A stretch of DNA of 64,000 nucleotides. Source: Glaciecola sp. 33A (GTDB taxonomy: Bacteria > Pseudomonadota > Gammaproteobacteria > Enterobacterales > Alteromonadaceae). Under the pieces are notes generated by a model, which was not told the DNA's origin, made no database searches, and saw only the letters and a program-made list of their open reading frames with translations. The stretch is taken from positions 513,174 through 577,173 of the forward strand of contig NZ_PJAR01000024.1 in assembly GCF_002836745.1 (NCBI RefSeq). Direction: 5' to 3'. Shown here one piece after another: positions 18,536 to 28,325 of the stretch (position 1 is its first letter; every line of letters starts with the position of its first letter). A program made the translations under genes and the position numbers.

Positions 18536-19951
18536 TTATTTGCGCTGATAAACATCCACATATTTGTCAGCAGCTTCTTTCCATGTGAATTTTTTCTGCA
18601 TGCCTCGCTTAATGACAGCTTGCAATTTTTTATTGTCTTCAAGTCTAACAAGTAACGCCTTTCTTATCACGCTAAGCAATGCTTGCGGCGTGGGTTGCCT
18701 GAAAACAAAACCGGTTCCCTCAGGTTCATCAATATCAACTATGGTGTCTTTTAAACCGCCAATGCCACGCACAATAGGCGTTGTTCCATAGGCTAGGCTA
18801 TACATTTGGTTGAGTCCACAAGGCTCAAACTCAGATGGCATCAAAAAAAAGTCAGCGCCCGCTTCTACTTTGTGTGCATAGTCCGGCTTAAAGTCCTCGA
18901 TAAAAACAAATTGCGTAGGATGCGCATTTGCAATTCGATGAAGCTCTTCTGTTATGTCTTTTTGACCTGTTCCTACTAATGCAATTTGGACACTATGCTT
19001 CAGAATATCTTCAATGATGGGTATTAAGTAGCCAAAACCTTTTTGCAGGGTTGTTCTGCAAACCATGCCTAATATAGGAACTTTGGTGTTTGCCCTTAGA
19101 CCGAAGGTCTTTTGTAAGTCTTTTTTACACGCCGCTTTACCCGACATATCATCAATACAATAATGCGCGGCAATAAATTCGTCAGTACTCGGGTGCCATT
19201 GCTCGTAATCGCAGCCATTGAGTACACCTTCGACAACGTTTATACGCTGGCGAATAACGTCATCAATTCCGTGACTGCCTAAGGGCGTGGCGATTTCTTG
19301 CGCATAAGTGGTGCTAACAGGACAAATATTGTCGGCATATAAGAGACCGGTTTTCAGCATATTTAAATGATTATTTTCAACATACATACCAGCTGCTGTT
19401 GGCTCAACACTTGGGATGTTGACCAAGTTGTCGGTGCCTTGAAATGCTGCGTTGTGAATAGTCAATACAGATTTGGTGTGCGCAAAATACTCATAGGTAA
19501 GCGGCGAATGCTTGGCAAAGTAACAGGCCATTGAGGTGTGCCAGTCGTTGGTGTGTAAAATATCTGGCTTAAAACCCACCGCTTCAGCGGTTTTAAGTGC
19601 TGCTAACGAGAAAAAGGTAAATTTTTCCGCATTGCCAACGTTAGAGTCTTCGCTGTAAAGTTTATCATTGTTAAAATATTTTGGATAATCAACAAAGTAG
19701 ATGGCAATTCCGTTAAAATTCAGTTCTTTTATATCAAATGCATAACTTTGACCGTTGGTATAAATAATTTGTTTTGGCGTTGCATTTGATAGCCTGAAAG
19801 AATCAGCCACGGCTTTGTAATAAGGAAGGATAATATTGACTTCATGTCCAAGTTCAGACAACGCTATGGGCAGTGCTTTGCCAACATCGGCTAAGCCTCC
19901 GGTTTTAACTATGTCTTCTACTTCAGATATCAAAAAAAGTATTTTCATCAT
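18536..19951 (-). CDS. glgA: glycogen synthase (ADP-glucose type)
   Basis: A 471-residue GT5 glycogen synthase that adds glucose from ADP-glucose to alpha-1,4-glucan. The KTGGLADVGKALP motif near residue 17 binds the nucleotide sugar, DILHTNDWHT is conserved, and the C-terminal MPSEFEPCGLNQMYSLAYGT segment holds the catalytic glutamate region. Length is normal. The start may be the second of two adjacent ATG codons (19948). The usual partners glgB, glgC and glgP are not beside it, so this copy is isolated among housekeeping genes. Confidence 0.95.
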   Translation of the reverse strand: MMKILFLISEVEDIVKTGGLADVGKALPIALSELGHEVNIILPYYKAVADSFRLSNATPKQIIYTNGQSYAFDIKELNFNGIAIYFVDYPKYFNNDKLYSEDSNVGNAEKFTFFSLAALKTAEAVGFKPDILHTNDWHTSMACYFAKHSPLTYEYFAHTKSVLTIHNAAFQGTDNLVNIPSVEPTAAGMYVENNHLNMLKTGLLYADNICPVSTTYAQEIATPLGSHGIDDVIRQRINVVEGVLNGCDYEQWHPSTDEFIAAHYCIDDMSGKAACKKDLQKTFGLRANTKVPILGMVCRTTLQKGFGYLIPIIEDILKHSVQIALVGTGQKDITEELHRIANAHPTQFVFIEDFKPDYAHKVEAGADFFLMPSEFEPCGLNQMYSLAYGTTPIVRGIGGLKDTIVDIDEPEGTGFVFRQPTPQALLSVIRKALLVRLEDNKKLQAVIKRGMQKKFTWKEAADKYVDVYQRK

Positions 19952-20055
19952 TTACTGAGTCTTCTTATCTAATTTTTTAATGTCATTTGTTACAATATAA
20001 GGCGTAAAGTCGGCAATATTGGGTCTAACTTAGTTAATCAAAGTCGCTTAAAGGG

Positions 20056-21114
20056 CTACTTTGCTGCTTCGTAAATATTATATTTATTCGTGCTTACTAG
20101 TGTTTTAGAGCGAAAATACAAACCACTCATCACCTCACTGTAGGGTAAAAATTTATTCGCTACAATATCCAGTGTGCCGCGCGGGCGAGTCTGTTTATGC
20201 GCCTGAGCTATAAATTGCTGTGTTATACTGTAGTCGTTACGAATACCAGTATGAAATGGCGGGTTACTAACGACGTGATCAAAGTAACCTTCGACTTGTT
20301 TCATTCCATCACTCGCAATCACCTTTCCTTCAACCGCATTGAGCTCAAGTGTTTGTTTGCTGCAGTAAATAGCAAGTGCTGATACATCACTCATAGTGAC
20401 CTTTACCTTGGCATTGAGTTTGGCAAAATAAGTACCAATGATGCCAGTGCCGCAAGCGAAGTCTAATACCTGACCTTTCATGTTGACTAGTTTGACGCAA
20501 CGCGGTTCAAATTGTGCTAACAATAATTGAGTGCCCGGATCGAATTGTTTGTGACCAAATACGCCAGGAAGTGAAAATACTTTTAGTTCTTGGTCATTCA
20601 CCAAATACTTTCTGATAACCCCAAATTGCTTTATTTCAAAAGCTGATTTGTTCGGTGTTTCGATTTCAACGCTAATTAAACCACAATGTTTCGCGCCATC
20701 AATTTTGTTAACGGTTGAGCCTAAACGCGCTAACAATTTGCCGACACTTTTAATGCCTGCTTTGTTTTCGCCAACAATCAATAATTTACCGCCTACCTTG
20801 ACCAAGTCGGTCATGTTGGCAATAAGCATTTCAAGATGTTGTTTCGCTTTTGGTAAAAAAATAACAGCTCCATCTAGTTGCTGTTTATCTTTGAGATCGT
20901 CAATACCGAAGCTGGCGGCGAAAACTTGCAGAAATTTACTGGTATTCTCGCTCTGAAAATAAATATCATGAAATTGATGCAGACCAGTAATATCCATACT
21001 TGGGCCGCGTAGTTCGTCAAAAATAGCAGCATCAGAGGGATTAACAATCGCCCATTTGCCATTTTCAAAAATATCGGTGTTGCGTAATAACAACTGACTA
21101 GGTAATGACAGCAT
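20056..21114 (-). CDS. rsmC: 16S rRNA (guanine-N2) methyltransferase RsmC
   Basis: A 352-residue methyltransferase with the two-domain RsmC plan: a degenerate N-terminal methyltransferase-like half and an active C-terminal half. The C-terminal half has the SAM-binding VLDFACGTGIIG and the catalytic VSNPPFHTG (NPPF) motif, and ends with IVANKFLPYSEVM, all RsmC hallmarks. RsmC methylates G1207 of 16S rRNA. Its ATG directly abuts the trmB stop (TAAATG), so the two are translated from one mRNA. Confidence 0.92.
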   Translation of the reverse strand: MLSLPSQLLLRNTDIFENGKWAIVNPSDAAIFDELRGPSMDITGLHQFHDIYFQSENTSKFLQVFAASFGIDDLKDKQQLDGAVIFLPKAKQHLEMLIANMTDLVKVGGKLLIVGENKAGIKSVGKLLARLGSTVNKIDGAKHCGLISVEIETPNKSAFEIKQFGVIRKYLVNDQELKVFSLPGVFGHKQFDPGTQLLLAQFEPRCVKLVNMKGQVLDFACGTGIIGTYFAKLNAKVKVTMSDVSALAIYCSKQTLELNAVEGKVIASDGMKQVEGYFDHVVSNPPFHTGIRNDYSITQQFIAQAHKQTRPRGTLDIVANKFLPYSEVMSGLYFRSKTLVSTNKYNIYEAAK

Positions 21115-21840
21115 TTAGCTTACTCTCTTAAAAATGAGATCCCAAACGCCGTGACCAAGTTTCTGGCCACGAACTTCAAATTTGGTAATAGGGCGATAAT
21201 CGGGGCGAGGAACATAACCAGTAGTTTCTTCGCTTGAGGTGTTTTCGAAACCATCTGCCTGTGTCATCACATCCATCATGTGCTCTGCATAGTGCTGCCA
21301 GTCTGTCGCCATGTGAAAAGTACCACCAATAGCCAACTTTGTACGTATGTTCTGCACAAAATCACGCTGTACTATGCGGCGTTTGTGATGACGCGTTTTA
21401 TGCCATGGGTCAGGAAAATATAATTGCAAACGATGCAGTGAATCATCAGCTATCGACTGAGCTAGCACTTCAACAGCATCATGTTCAAATACTCGCAGGT
21501 TCTCAACGCCAGCCTCTTCAGCATCGGCTAAACACGCTCCAATGCCAGGACGATGCACTTCAATACCTATGAAATTGTGTTGCGGAGCTGTCGCTGTCAT
21601 TTCAACTAACGACTTACCCATGCCAAAACCAATTTCAAGCACGGTGGGTGCGGTGCGACCAAAAACGTGATCAAAGTTGAGCATGCCCTGATCGATACTT
21701 AGGCCCTTGCTTGGCCAGTTTCCTTCAATTGCTTTCGCTTGAGCATTAGTTAAGCGCCCCTCGCGTTTTACAAAACTTCTTATTTTGCTTATGTATACGC
21801 CAGCTGCGCGGGCTTCTTCTTGGCTTTTGAATGACTTCAT
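21115..21840 (-). CDS. trmB: tRNA (guanine-46-N7)-methyltransferase
   Basis: A 241-residue TrmB. It has the SAM-binding [10 protein letters not shown] and the family hallmark [18 protein letters not shown], followed by TDW near residue 180 and a C-terminal [17 protein letters not shown]. It makes m7G46 in the variable loop of tRNAs. It is first in a two-gene unit with rsmC and is divergent from mutY, the usual trmB-mutY arrangement in gammaproteobacteria. Confidence 0.96.
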   Translation of the reverse strand: MKSFKSQEEARAAGVYISKIRSFVKREGRLTNAQAKAIEGNWPSKGLSIDQGMLNFDHVFGRTAPTVLEIGFGMGKSLVEMTATAPQHNFIGIEVHRPGIGACLADAEEAGVENLRVFEHDAVEVLAQSIADDSLHRLQLYFPDPWHKTRHHKRRIVQRDFVQNIRTKLAIGGTFHMATDWQHYAEHMMDVMTQADGFENTSSEETTGYVPRPDYRPITKFEVRGQKLGHGVWDLIFKRVS

Positions 21841-21968
21841 GTATATCGTGATCTTTATTAAATAAATGTCTGGTAAATAAACAAATCAGTCGAAATATGA
21901 CGACAGATTGGTCTTAGGGTACAAAAGTCCGGTATTATAATCCATTCTTTGGCAGATGTGCGGTTAAT

Positions 21969-23165
21969 GTGACTTACAATAGCTTTTCTTTTTCAAATGC
22001 GCTCTTAGCTTGGTTTGACCAACATGGACGTAAAAATTTGCCATGGCAAAAAAACAAATCTCCTTATTCAGTTTGGATCTCGGAAATAATGTTGCAGCAA
22101 ACTCAAGTAGCAACTGTTATTCCGTATTATGATACTTTCATGCAACGCTTTCCAAGCGTTACCGATATAGCCAATGCACCGGTTGATGAAGTGCTGCACT
22201 TATGGACGGGATTGGGTTACTACGCCAGAGCGAGAAACCTGCACAAGGCTGCCCAGCAAGTTCGAGATTTGCATGCAGGTAAATTTCCTACGACCTTTGA
22301 GGAGGTTATTGCATTGCCAGGCATAGGACGCTCTACTGCAGCCGCTGTTTTATCATTATCTTTGAATCAACCCTTTGCAATTATGGATGGAAACGTAAAG
22401 CGAGTGCTCACTCGCTATATGGCAATCGAGGGTTGGGCTGGCGCTAAAAAAATAGAAGATAGATTGTGGCTTGAGGCTGAAGCACTTAAGCCTGCTGCTG
22501 TTGGTTTAGATGAAAGCTTAGAAAATAAATTAACTGAGCAAGAATACAACGCTAAAAGTCGCGCGCCTAGATATGGCGATTACACGCAGGCAATTATGGA
22601 TTTAGGTGCAACAATATGCACTCGGTCAAAACCTAAATGCGATGACTGTCCGATGCAGTTGCATTGCTTAGCTTTTGCGCAAGGAAAGCAAGCTGAGTTT
22701 CCATTTAAGAAGCCTAAGAAACAAATTCCGACAAAATACACGACAATGTTAATTCCGTCGTTCAATGGTCAAGTGTTGATGCAGCAAAGACCGCCTAGTG
22801 GAATTTGGGGCGGACTGTGGGGTTTTTTAGAAACAGGTTTCGACAAAGAATCAGAAAAAACGACTGAACAAGCTTTGTTGATACTTGAAGATAGCCTACT
22901 GCGCGTGAATTTGCAGAATGCGAGAGTGCGAGAACTCGGCACTTTTAAACACACGTTCAGTCACTTTCATCTGTTGATTTTTCCTGTGCTTATTGAGTTG
23001 AAAGAACCACCTGTGCAAACGGTTAATGAACGTAATGCTGAGTTTGATAGTGCGCTGGATAAGAGCGCTATAAATCAACTTTGGTTTGATTCATACAACC
23101 CGAGTAAAATTGGCTTGTCGGCACCTACAATGAAAATACTAGAGATGTTAAAAAGCGACTATTAA
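21969..23165 (+). CDS. mutY: A/G-specific adenine DNA glycosylase
   Basis: A 398-residue MutY, which removes adenine mispaired with 8-oxoguanine. Visible motifs are the catalytic EIMLQQTQV, the helix-hairpin-helix [12 protein letters not shown], the aspartate in MDGNVKRV, the C-x6-C-x2-C-x5-C iron-sulfur cluster ([17 protein letters not shown]) and a C-terminal NUDIX-like 8-oxoG recognition domain. A GTG is used as start (21969); an overlapping ATG one base earlier runs straight into a stop. Length is somewhat above E. coli (350) through insertions around residues 180-195 and near the C-terminus. Confidence 0.95.
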   Translation: MTYNSFSFSNALLAWFDQHGRKNLPWQKNKSPYSVWISEIMLQQTQVATVIPYYDTFMQRFPSVTDIANAPVDEVLHLWTGLGYYARARNLHKAAQQVRDLHAGKFPTTFEEVIALPGIGRSTAAAVLSLSLNQPFAIMDGNVKRVLTRYMAIEGWAGAKKIEDRLWLEAEALKPAAVGLDESLENKLTEQEYNAKSRAPRYGDYTQAIMDLGATICTRSKPKCDDCPMQLHCLAFAQGKQAEFPFKKPKKQIPTKYTTMLIPSFNGQVLMQQRPPSGIWGGLWGFLETGFDKESEKTTEQALLILEDSLLRVNLQNARVRELGTFKHTFSHFHLLIFPVLIELKEPPVQTVNERNAEFDSALDKSAINQLWFDSYNPSKIGLSAPTMKILEMLKSDY

Positions 23166-23282
23166 ATGCAGGCATGGTATTTAACTGCGCCTAGTTGACG
23201 GGTTTTAAGCAATCATTCCTGAAGTTCATTAGTTTATTGAGCTATACTCTGCAAAATTGATATTTATCCTAAGGTACATGAC

Positions 23283-23555
23283 ATGGCACGAACAGTAAGT
23301 TGCGCGTATTTGAATAAAGAAGCCGATGGTTTGGATTTCCAGTTATATCCAGGTGATGTTGGTAAGCGCATATTCGACACAATCTCTAAAGAAGCGTTTA
23401 GTCTCTGGCAGAAAAAACAAACCATGTTGATCAATGAGAACAAGTTGAGCATGATGGAAGTGAACGATAGAAAATTTCTTGAAGAAAAAATGGTTGCTTA
23501 TCTGTTTGAAGGTATCGAACCCACTATAGAAGGTTACGTTCCGCCTACAAAATAA
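23283..23555 (+). CDS. yggX: YggX Fe(II)-trafficking/oxidative-protection protein
   Basis: A 90-residue YggX with the family start [23 protein letters not shown] and the end MVAYLFEG. The single conserved cysteine is present. The family protects iron-sulfur clusters from oxidants. It follows mutY by 117 bases, the standard mutY-yggX pair. Confidence 0.95.
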   Translation: MARTVSCAYLNKEADGLDFQLYPGDVGKRIFDTISKEAFSLWQKKQTMLINENKLSMMEVNDRKFLEEKMVAYLFEGIEPTIEGYVPPTK

Positions 23556-23676
23556 CCGTTTGAGCCCTTTTAGTGAGATAAAGTCGCAAAACATTAGAAA
23601 TGAGTTGACTTGGAAGGGCAAAATCCGTTTAATACGCCCCCACAGCGAATTACAGCGTCAAAACGCAGTCGCAAAT

Positions 23677-23752
23677 GCCTCGATAGCTCAGTTGGTAGAG
23701 CAGCGGATTGAAAATCCGCGTGTCCCTGGTTCGATCCCGGGTCGAGGCACCA
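23677..23752 (+). tRNA. tRNA-Phe (anticodon GAA)
   Basis: A 76-base tRNA with acceptor GCCTCGA pairing TCGAGGC, discriminator A and encoded CCA. The D arm includes AGCTCAGTTGGTAGAGC, the anticodon loop TTGAAAA holds GAA, and the T arm has GGTTCGATCC. Confidence 0.98.
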
Positions 23753-23762
23753 TTATTCTAAA

Positions 23763-23792
23763 GCCCTGCATGAAAATGCGGGGTTTTTTTTT
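23763..23792 (+). terminator. rho-independent terminator of tRNA-Phe
   Basis: CCCTGCAT, GAAA tetraloop, ATGCGGGG (one G-T pair), then nine T. It starts eleven bases after the tRNA. Confidence 0.95.
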
Positions 23793-23916
23793 GTTCGCTC
23801 GAGCATTGGTGACCTAAATAATGCTTTAACACAGTCATTTAACTATAATAAAACGTTAATCTTAATATCATGTTTAGTTTTCATAATTACTGTTTTTAAA
23901 TGCCCACGGGACCATA

Positions 23917-25623
23917 ATGAATACAATGAATCGACGTTCTTTTCTGGCTGGTTGTGTTATCGCTTCAGCCACTATTACTGTGTCCACCGCCCTAACTGGT
24001 TGCACTCGCAGTCACAAAAAATCGGCGCTTAGCGATGTACTCTTCAGTCATGGCGTGGCTAGCGGCGACCCATTATCAAACGCAGTCATTATATGGACGC
24101 GCGCTATACCCTCAACCAACGCGATGCAAGGAGACACTTTTGCTACTGTTAACGTTCTTTGGGAAATAGCGACTGATCAAGGATTCGTAGATATTGTTCG
24201 GGTTGGTCAAGTAATCACAAGCGAATCGATTGATTATACAATTAAAGTAGACGTTCAAGACTTACAAGCAGCAACACAATATTATTTTCGGTTTACTGGA
24301 GCACACCAAATAAGTAGAGTCGGTCGCACTAAGACACTGCCTGTTGGTGACGTTGATTCAATAAAACTAGCCGTGCTTTCATGTTCAAACTTTCCGGCTG
24401 GCTATTTTAATGCTTACGCTGAGGCTGCAAAAGATAATCAAATAGATGCTGTTTTACATTTAGGAGATTACATTTATGAGTATGCAATGGGCGGTTATGC
24501 AACTCAGAGAGCTGAGGAGATTGGCCGCTCAATTTCGCCGGATAACGACAAAGAGACAATAAGCCTTGTTGATTACCGTAAGCGATATGCATTATATCGG
24601 ACTGATAAAGGCTTATTAGATTTACACGCTAATACGCCGTTTATAGCAGTATGGGATGACCATGAAGTGGCCAATGATACTTATAAAGATGGTGCTCAAA
24701 ACCATAATGAAGGGGAAGGTGGTTTCTTCGAACGGCGCCTTGCGGCCATTAGTGCTTACTATGAATGGTTACCTATACGCCCACCCAAGGGAAATCAAAG
24801 CCCCGAAATTTACCGCCACTTTGAATTTGGTAATTTGCTGAGCTTGTACATGCTTGATACTCGAATTATCGGTCGAGACAAGCAGTTGGAATATTCAGAA
24901 TATCGTGACACTGAAACCAACACCTTTAATAGCAAAGAGTTTATTCATGATATTAATAAACCACAGCGAACATTATTAGGCAAAAAACAATTTGACTGGT
25001 TAAGTGCCGCCATTTCTGAGTCCACAGCGAAGTGGCAAGTGCTAGGGCAGCAGGTGCTAATGAGTAAAATGATGTTACCTATTGACGTATTTGGCGGTGA
25101 CGATCGCAGCCAAATTCCGCGCACTATTGAGCAGCTTGTTAATATCCAACAAGCGTTAGAAAACGGTCAAGAAGTGTCTGTTCAAGAGCTAAACAGACTC
25201 AACACAAAAATGCCATATAACCTTGATGCATGGGATGGCTATCCCGCCGAGAGAGAAAAACTTTACGCCACTGCACAGCAAACCAATAAATCGTTAATTG
25301 TGCTTGCCGGTGATACCCACAACGCTTGGCATTCAGTTTTAAGCGCGCAAAATGGCTTACCAGTTGGAGTGGAATTTGCCACGCCTGCCGTCTCATCGCC
25401 AGGAATGGAGTATTATTTGCGAACTGAGCATGAAACTTCAAGCAAGCTGGCGCAACAATTACCTTTGTTAATTGATGATTTACAGTATTGCAATTTGCAT
25501 CAACGCGGATACATGACGATTACTCTCACTTCTCAAAAAGTGACCGCTGAATGGATCTACATTGATCAAATATTATCACCAAACTATCAGGTTGCAGCAA
25601 GACATAAGGTCGATTATAGTTAA
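23917..25623 (+). CDS. phoD: PhoD-family alkaline phosphatase/phosphodiesterase, Tat-exported
   Basis: A 568-residue metallophosphatase of the PhoD type, using iron and calcium in characterised members. The N-terminus has a twin-arginine signal (NRRSFLAG) followed by a lipobox-like LTGC, so it is probably exported folded and may be lipid-anchored. Metal-ligand segments are visible: LSCSNFP near residue 154, HLGDYIYEY near 185, WDDHEVANDTY near 247 and LAGDTHNAWHS near 465. It would release phosphate from organic phosphoesters outside the cytoplasm. No Pho box was recognised upstream. Confidence 0.92.
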   Translation: MNTMNRRSFLAGCVIASATITVSTALTGCTRSHKKSALSDVLFSHGVASGDPLSNAVIIWTRAIPSTNAMQGDTFATVNVLWEIATDQGFVDIVRVGQVITSESIDYTIKVDVQDLQAATQYYFRFTGAHQISRVGRTKTLPVGDVDSIKLAVLSCSNFPAGYFNAYAEAAKDNQIDAVLHLGDYIYEYAMGGYATQRAEEIGRSISPDNDKETISLVDYRKRYALYRTDKGLLDLHANTPFIAVWDDHEVANDTYKDGAQNHNEGEGGFFERRLAAISAYYEWLPIRPPKGNQSPEIYRHFEFGNLLSLYMLDTRIIGRDKQLEYSEYRDTETNTFNSKEFIHDINKPQRTLLGKKQFDWLSAAISESTAKWQVLGQQVLMSKMMLPIDVFGGDDRSQIPRTIEQLVNIQQALENGQEVSVQELNRLNTKMPYNLDAWDGYPAEREKLYATAQQTNKSLIVLAGDTHNAWHSVLSAQNGLPVGVEFATPAVSSPGMEYYLRTEHETSSKLAQQLPLLIDDLQYCNLHQRGYMTITLTSQKVTAEWIYIDQILSPNYQVAARHKVDYS

Positions 25624-25632
25624 TTTTAAGTG

Positions 25633-25667
25633 GGCATTGCTGCATTTTTATGAATGTAGCAATGGCC
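25633..25667 (+). other. strong hairpin after phoD
   Basis: GGCATTGCTGCATT pairs with AATGTAGCAATGGCC (one bulged base, one G-T pair) around a six-base loop, ten bases after the phoD stop. It has no T-run, so it may be an mRNA 3'-end stabiliser or an imperfect terminator. Confidence 0.5.
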
Positions 25668-25813
25668 TCATTCCCCCAACAAGCGGAGGTTTTATTAGGC
25701 GTCACAAATCTGTAAATAAAGCTAAATAAAATCACAATAAATCAATCACATAACTGACATTTTTGGCGTGCAGTATAAGCGACTTTATTAGCACGTTATT
25801 GGATTACGTCAAC

Positions 25814-28114
25814 ATGTCAAAAACAAACAGCAAACTTACATTGATAGGTATATTGGTAGTATCAATTGTAGGCAGTGTTCAAGCGCAAGAAATTGAAGAA
25901 ATAATGGTTACTGCGCAAAAACGTGAACAGTCGGTTATGGATGTACCAGCCACAATGGACGTTATAAGTGGTGCATTTCTTGAACGCACCAATACTTTAC
26001 AGCTTGATGATTTATCGCGCATGCTACCCAACGTAGTCATCCAAGAGCAAGCGGTCAGTTTGCCCTCGTTCAATGTACGCGGTATTACCGATGATACGGC
26101 CTCTATTTCTTCAACGCCGCGTATTTCAGTATTTCTAGACGGTTTTGATATCAGTAAAAAAACGGTTGCCAGCGCTGCCCTTTTTGATATTGCTCGAGTA
26201 GAGGTACTTAAAGGTCCACAACCCACATTATTCGGAGCCGCTGCGGCAAACGGGGCTGTCAGTATTATTTCGAACATACCCACCAACGTCTCACAAGGCA
26301 AGTTAAAACTAGGCTACAACTCAGAGCAAGGCAAAGAAATACAAGTTATGCTCAATCGAGCCATCAATAATCAACATAGCTTTCGGATAGCCGGTTTATA
26401 TCGAGAAATGGATGGCATTATTAAAAATAATGCGTGTGGTAGCAATTCATATAATACATCTGGCTCCGTTACCAATCATTTAGGTGAACAAGTGCCTTGT
26501 AAGGGGAATAACGATTTGAATGGGGTATCTGTGCAAGCTGTGCGCGCGACATTGCGCTCTACATTTAATAAATTAGAAATAATTACCCGCGGCAGCTATG
26601 AGTATAATGATCAGCCTGGTATCGCATTTAAGTCAGGCTCTATTGCTCCTAAACAAGGAGATACCAGCCCATACACCGATGCCGAATTAGGTCTAGGTCC
26701 ATTATTAGGCATTGAGCGTACATTAACCTCGTTTGACATCACTGCAACTTATGACATGACTGCGCAACTAAGTATAAGTGCTGATGCTTACTATAAAGAT
26801 GTTGAGTTACAAGAAGGATTTGATGCTGATGGTTCAGGTTTACGTATTCAAGATGCATATTTTGAAAACAATGCAAAATTAAAAGGTGCATCAGCTAGAG
26901 TCGTGTTCGACAATGACACTGATTTTGCTGGTTTTATTGGCATTTCTAGCAATAAAGACGATTCTGTTTTACCTTACTATATTTTAGTTGATCCCTCTAT
27001 ACGTGGCACATTTAACGCTGCTTTAGCTAATTTAGAAAGCGCTTTTCCTGATATTCCTTTAAACCAAAATACGGATACCAATGCAAGTCTTGCTGACATA
27101 GAGATGCTAAGAGCAATGTTAGTTGCTTCGCTGTTTGACAGCAACGGCAACCCAGTTTCTATTGCAGGATTACCCAAAAATATAGTGCAAGGTCCATTTG
27201 TGTTTGAAGCCGAATTAGACATTAATTCTATTGTTGCTGAAGGCTCATATGACTTTACCAACAGAATTAACTTGACGGCGGGTTTGCGATACATTGATGA
27301 AACCCGGTTCACGCGCAACTTTGGTATATTTGAAGGCGAAGGGAAATTTAACGCAACTTTACCCCGTTTTGCAGTTAACTATAGGGTGAGTGACAACTGG
27401 AATGCCTACTTCAACTATGCAAAAGGGCGACGTTCACCGGTAGTTAATCCTGGCGCTGGAGGTGTTGATATCACCAAAGCTGAAATTGTTGATAGTTTTG
27501 ATATCGGTGCTAAGTACCAAGCGGGTAAAATTTCCTTTACAGGTGCAATTTTTACTTACTCATACAAAGACTTCCAACAAGCATTTACCGATCCACAAAC
27601 CCTGCAAAGTAATACGGTTACCGTTGGCGACTCGACAATGTCGGGTATTGAAGCTTCCGTCAATTATATGCCATCTAGTACTTTGATGATGGGCGCCAGC
27701 CTGGGCCTACTGGATGCGAAATTTGCAGACAAAACATCTACTGGGGAAGCATTTGAATACGCCGGAAATCGATTCAGATTAGCACCCGAAGTGAGTGCTG
27801 CGCTCAATATAAATAAACTTTTCAGTATAGCTGAATGGGAGCTTGAGGCCGATTGGCTAATGAGTTACCAGTCTGAAGTATTCTTTGAAAGTAGCAACTA
27901 TCCGGGCTTGTCGCAAGACGCCTATTGGCTAGTCGATGCATCACTTAAATTCAAGCCCAATGCTGGTGATTATTCAGTTGAACTATATGCTGATAATCTA
28001 TTTGATGAGGAATTTTTAATTGATGCAGGCAACACCGGAGGAGGTTTGGGTATTCCGACATTCGTTCGCGGTATGCCAAGAATTTTTGGGCTACGCGTAA
28101 ATATGGACTTTTAA
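25814..28114 (+). CDS. TonB-dependent outer-membrane receptor
   Basis: A 766-residue receptor. The signal peptide ends at VQAQ, the TonB box region is EEIMVTAQKREQS, the plug runs through FLDGFDISKK and VEVLKGPQPTLFG, and the barrel ends in phenylalanine. The true start is taken as ATG 25814, which gives a normal signal peptide; the frame also opens from a TTG 51 bases upstream that adds an unlikely extension. It is first in a same-strand series with monooxygenase, nitroreductase-like and exporter genes, so its ligand may be an aromatic or other small molecule, which is inference. Confidence 0.92.
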   Translation: MSKTNSKLTLIGILVVSIVGSVQAQEIEEIMVTAQKREQSVMDVPATMDVISGAFLERTNTLQLDDLSRMLPNVVIQEQAVSLPSFNVRGITDDTASISSTPRISVFLDGFDISKKTVASAALFDIARVEVLKGPQPTLFGAAAANGAVSIISNIPTNVSQGKLKLGYNSEQGKEIQVMLNRAINNQHSFRIAGLYREMDGIIKNNACGSNSYNTSGSVTNHLGEQVPCKGNNDLNGVSVQAVRATLRSTFNKLEIITRGSYEYNDQPGIAFKSGSIAPKQGDTSPYTDAELGLGPLLGIERTLTSFDITATYDMTAQLSISADAYYKDVELQEGFDADGSGLRIQDAYFENNAKLKGASARVVFDNDTDFAGFIGISSNKDDSVLPYYILVDPSIRGTFNAALANLESAFPDIPLNQNTDTNASLADIEMLRAMLVASLFDSNGNPVSIAGLPKNIVQGPFVFEAELDINSIVAEGSYDFTNRINLTAGLRYIDETRFTRNFGIFEGEGKFNATLPRFAVNYRVSDNWNAYFNYAKGRRSPVVNPGAGGVDITKAEIVDSFDIGAKYQAGKISFTGAIFTYSYKDFQQAFTDPQTLQSNTVTVGDSTMSGIEASVNYMPSSTLMMGASLGLLDAKFADKTSTGEAFEYAGNRFRLAPEVSAALNINKLFSIAEWELEADWLMSYQSEVFFESSNYPGLSQDAYWLVDASLKFKPNAGDYSVELYADNLFDEEFLIDAGNTGGGLGIPTFVRGMPRIFGLRVNMDF

Positions 28115-28325
28115 TTACGATAAGCTAGCAAACTTATAAGGTCTATTGTTGCCCCGCATTGTGCTATTGCCCAGCTTTTAATAGGGTGCATTATGTCGCG
28201 AGTAGGTGCAAGGTAAAAAAATATTTAGATAAACTACTCGGCATTCCAGTATCGAGTAGTTTTCTGATTTATTGTGCTATCGTAAACACTTTCAATATAA
28301 ACCGTAAAAAACGGCGAAATACTAC

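Noticed and set aside
25763-25813. N-terminal extension of the second TonB receptor from a TTG start
   Set aside because: It would place 17 unusual residues before an otherwise normal signal peptide that begins at ATG 25814.
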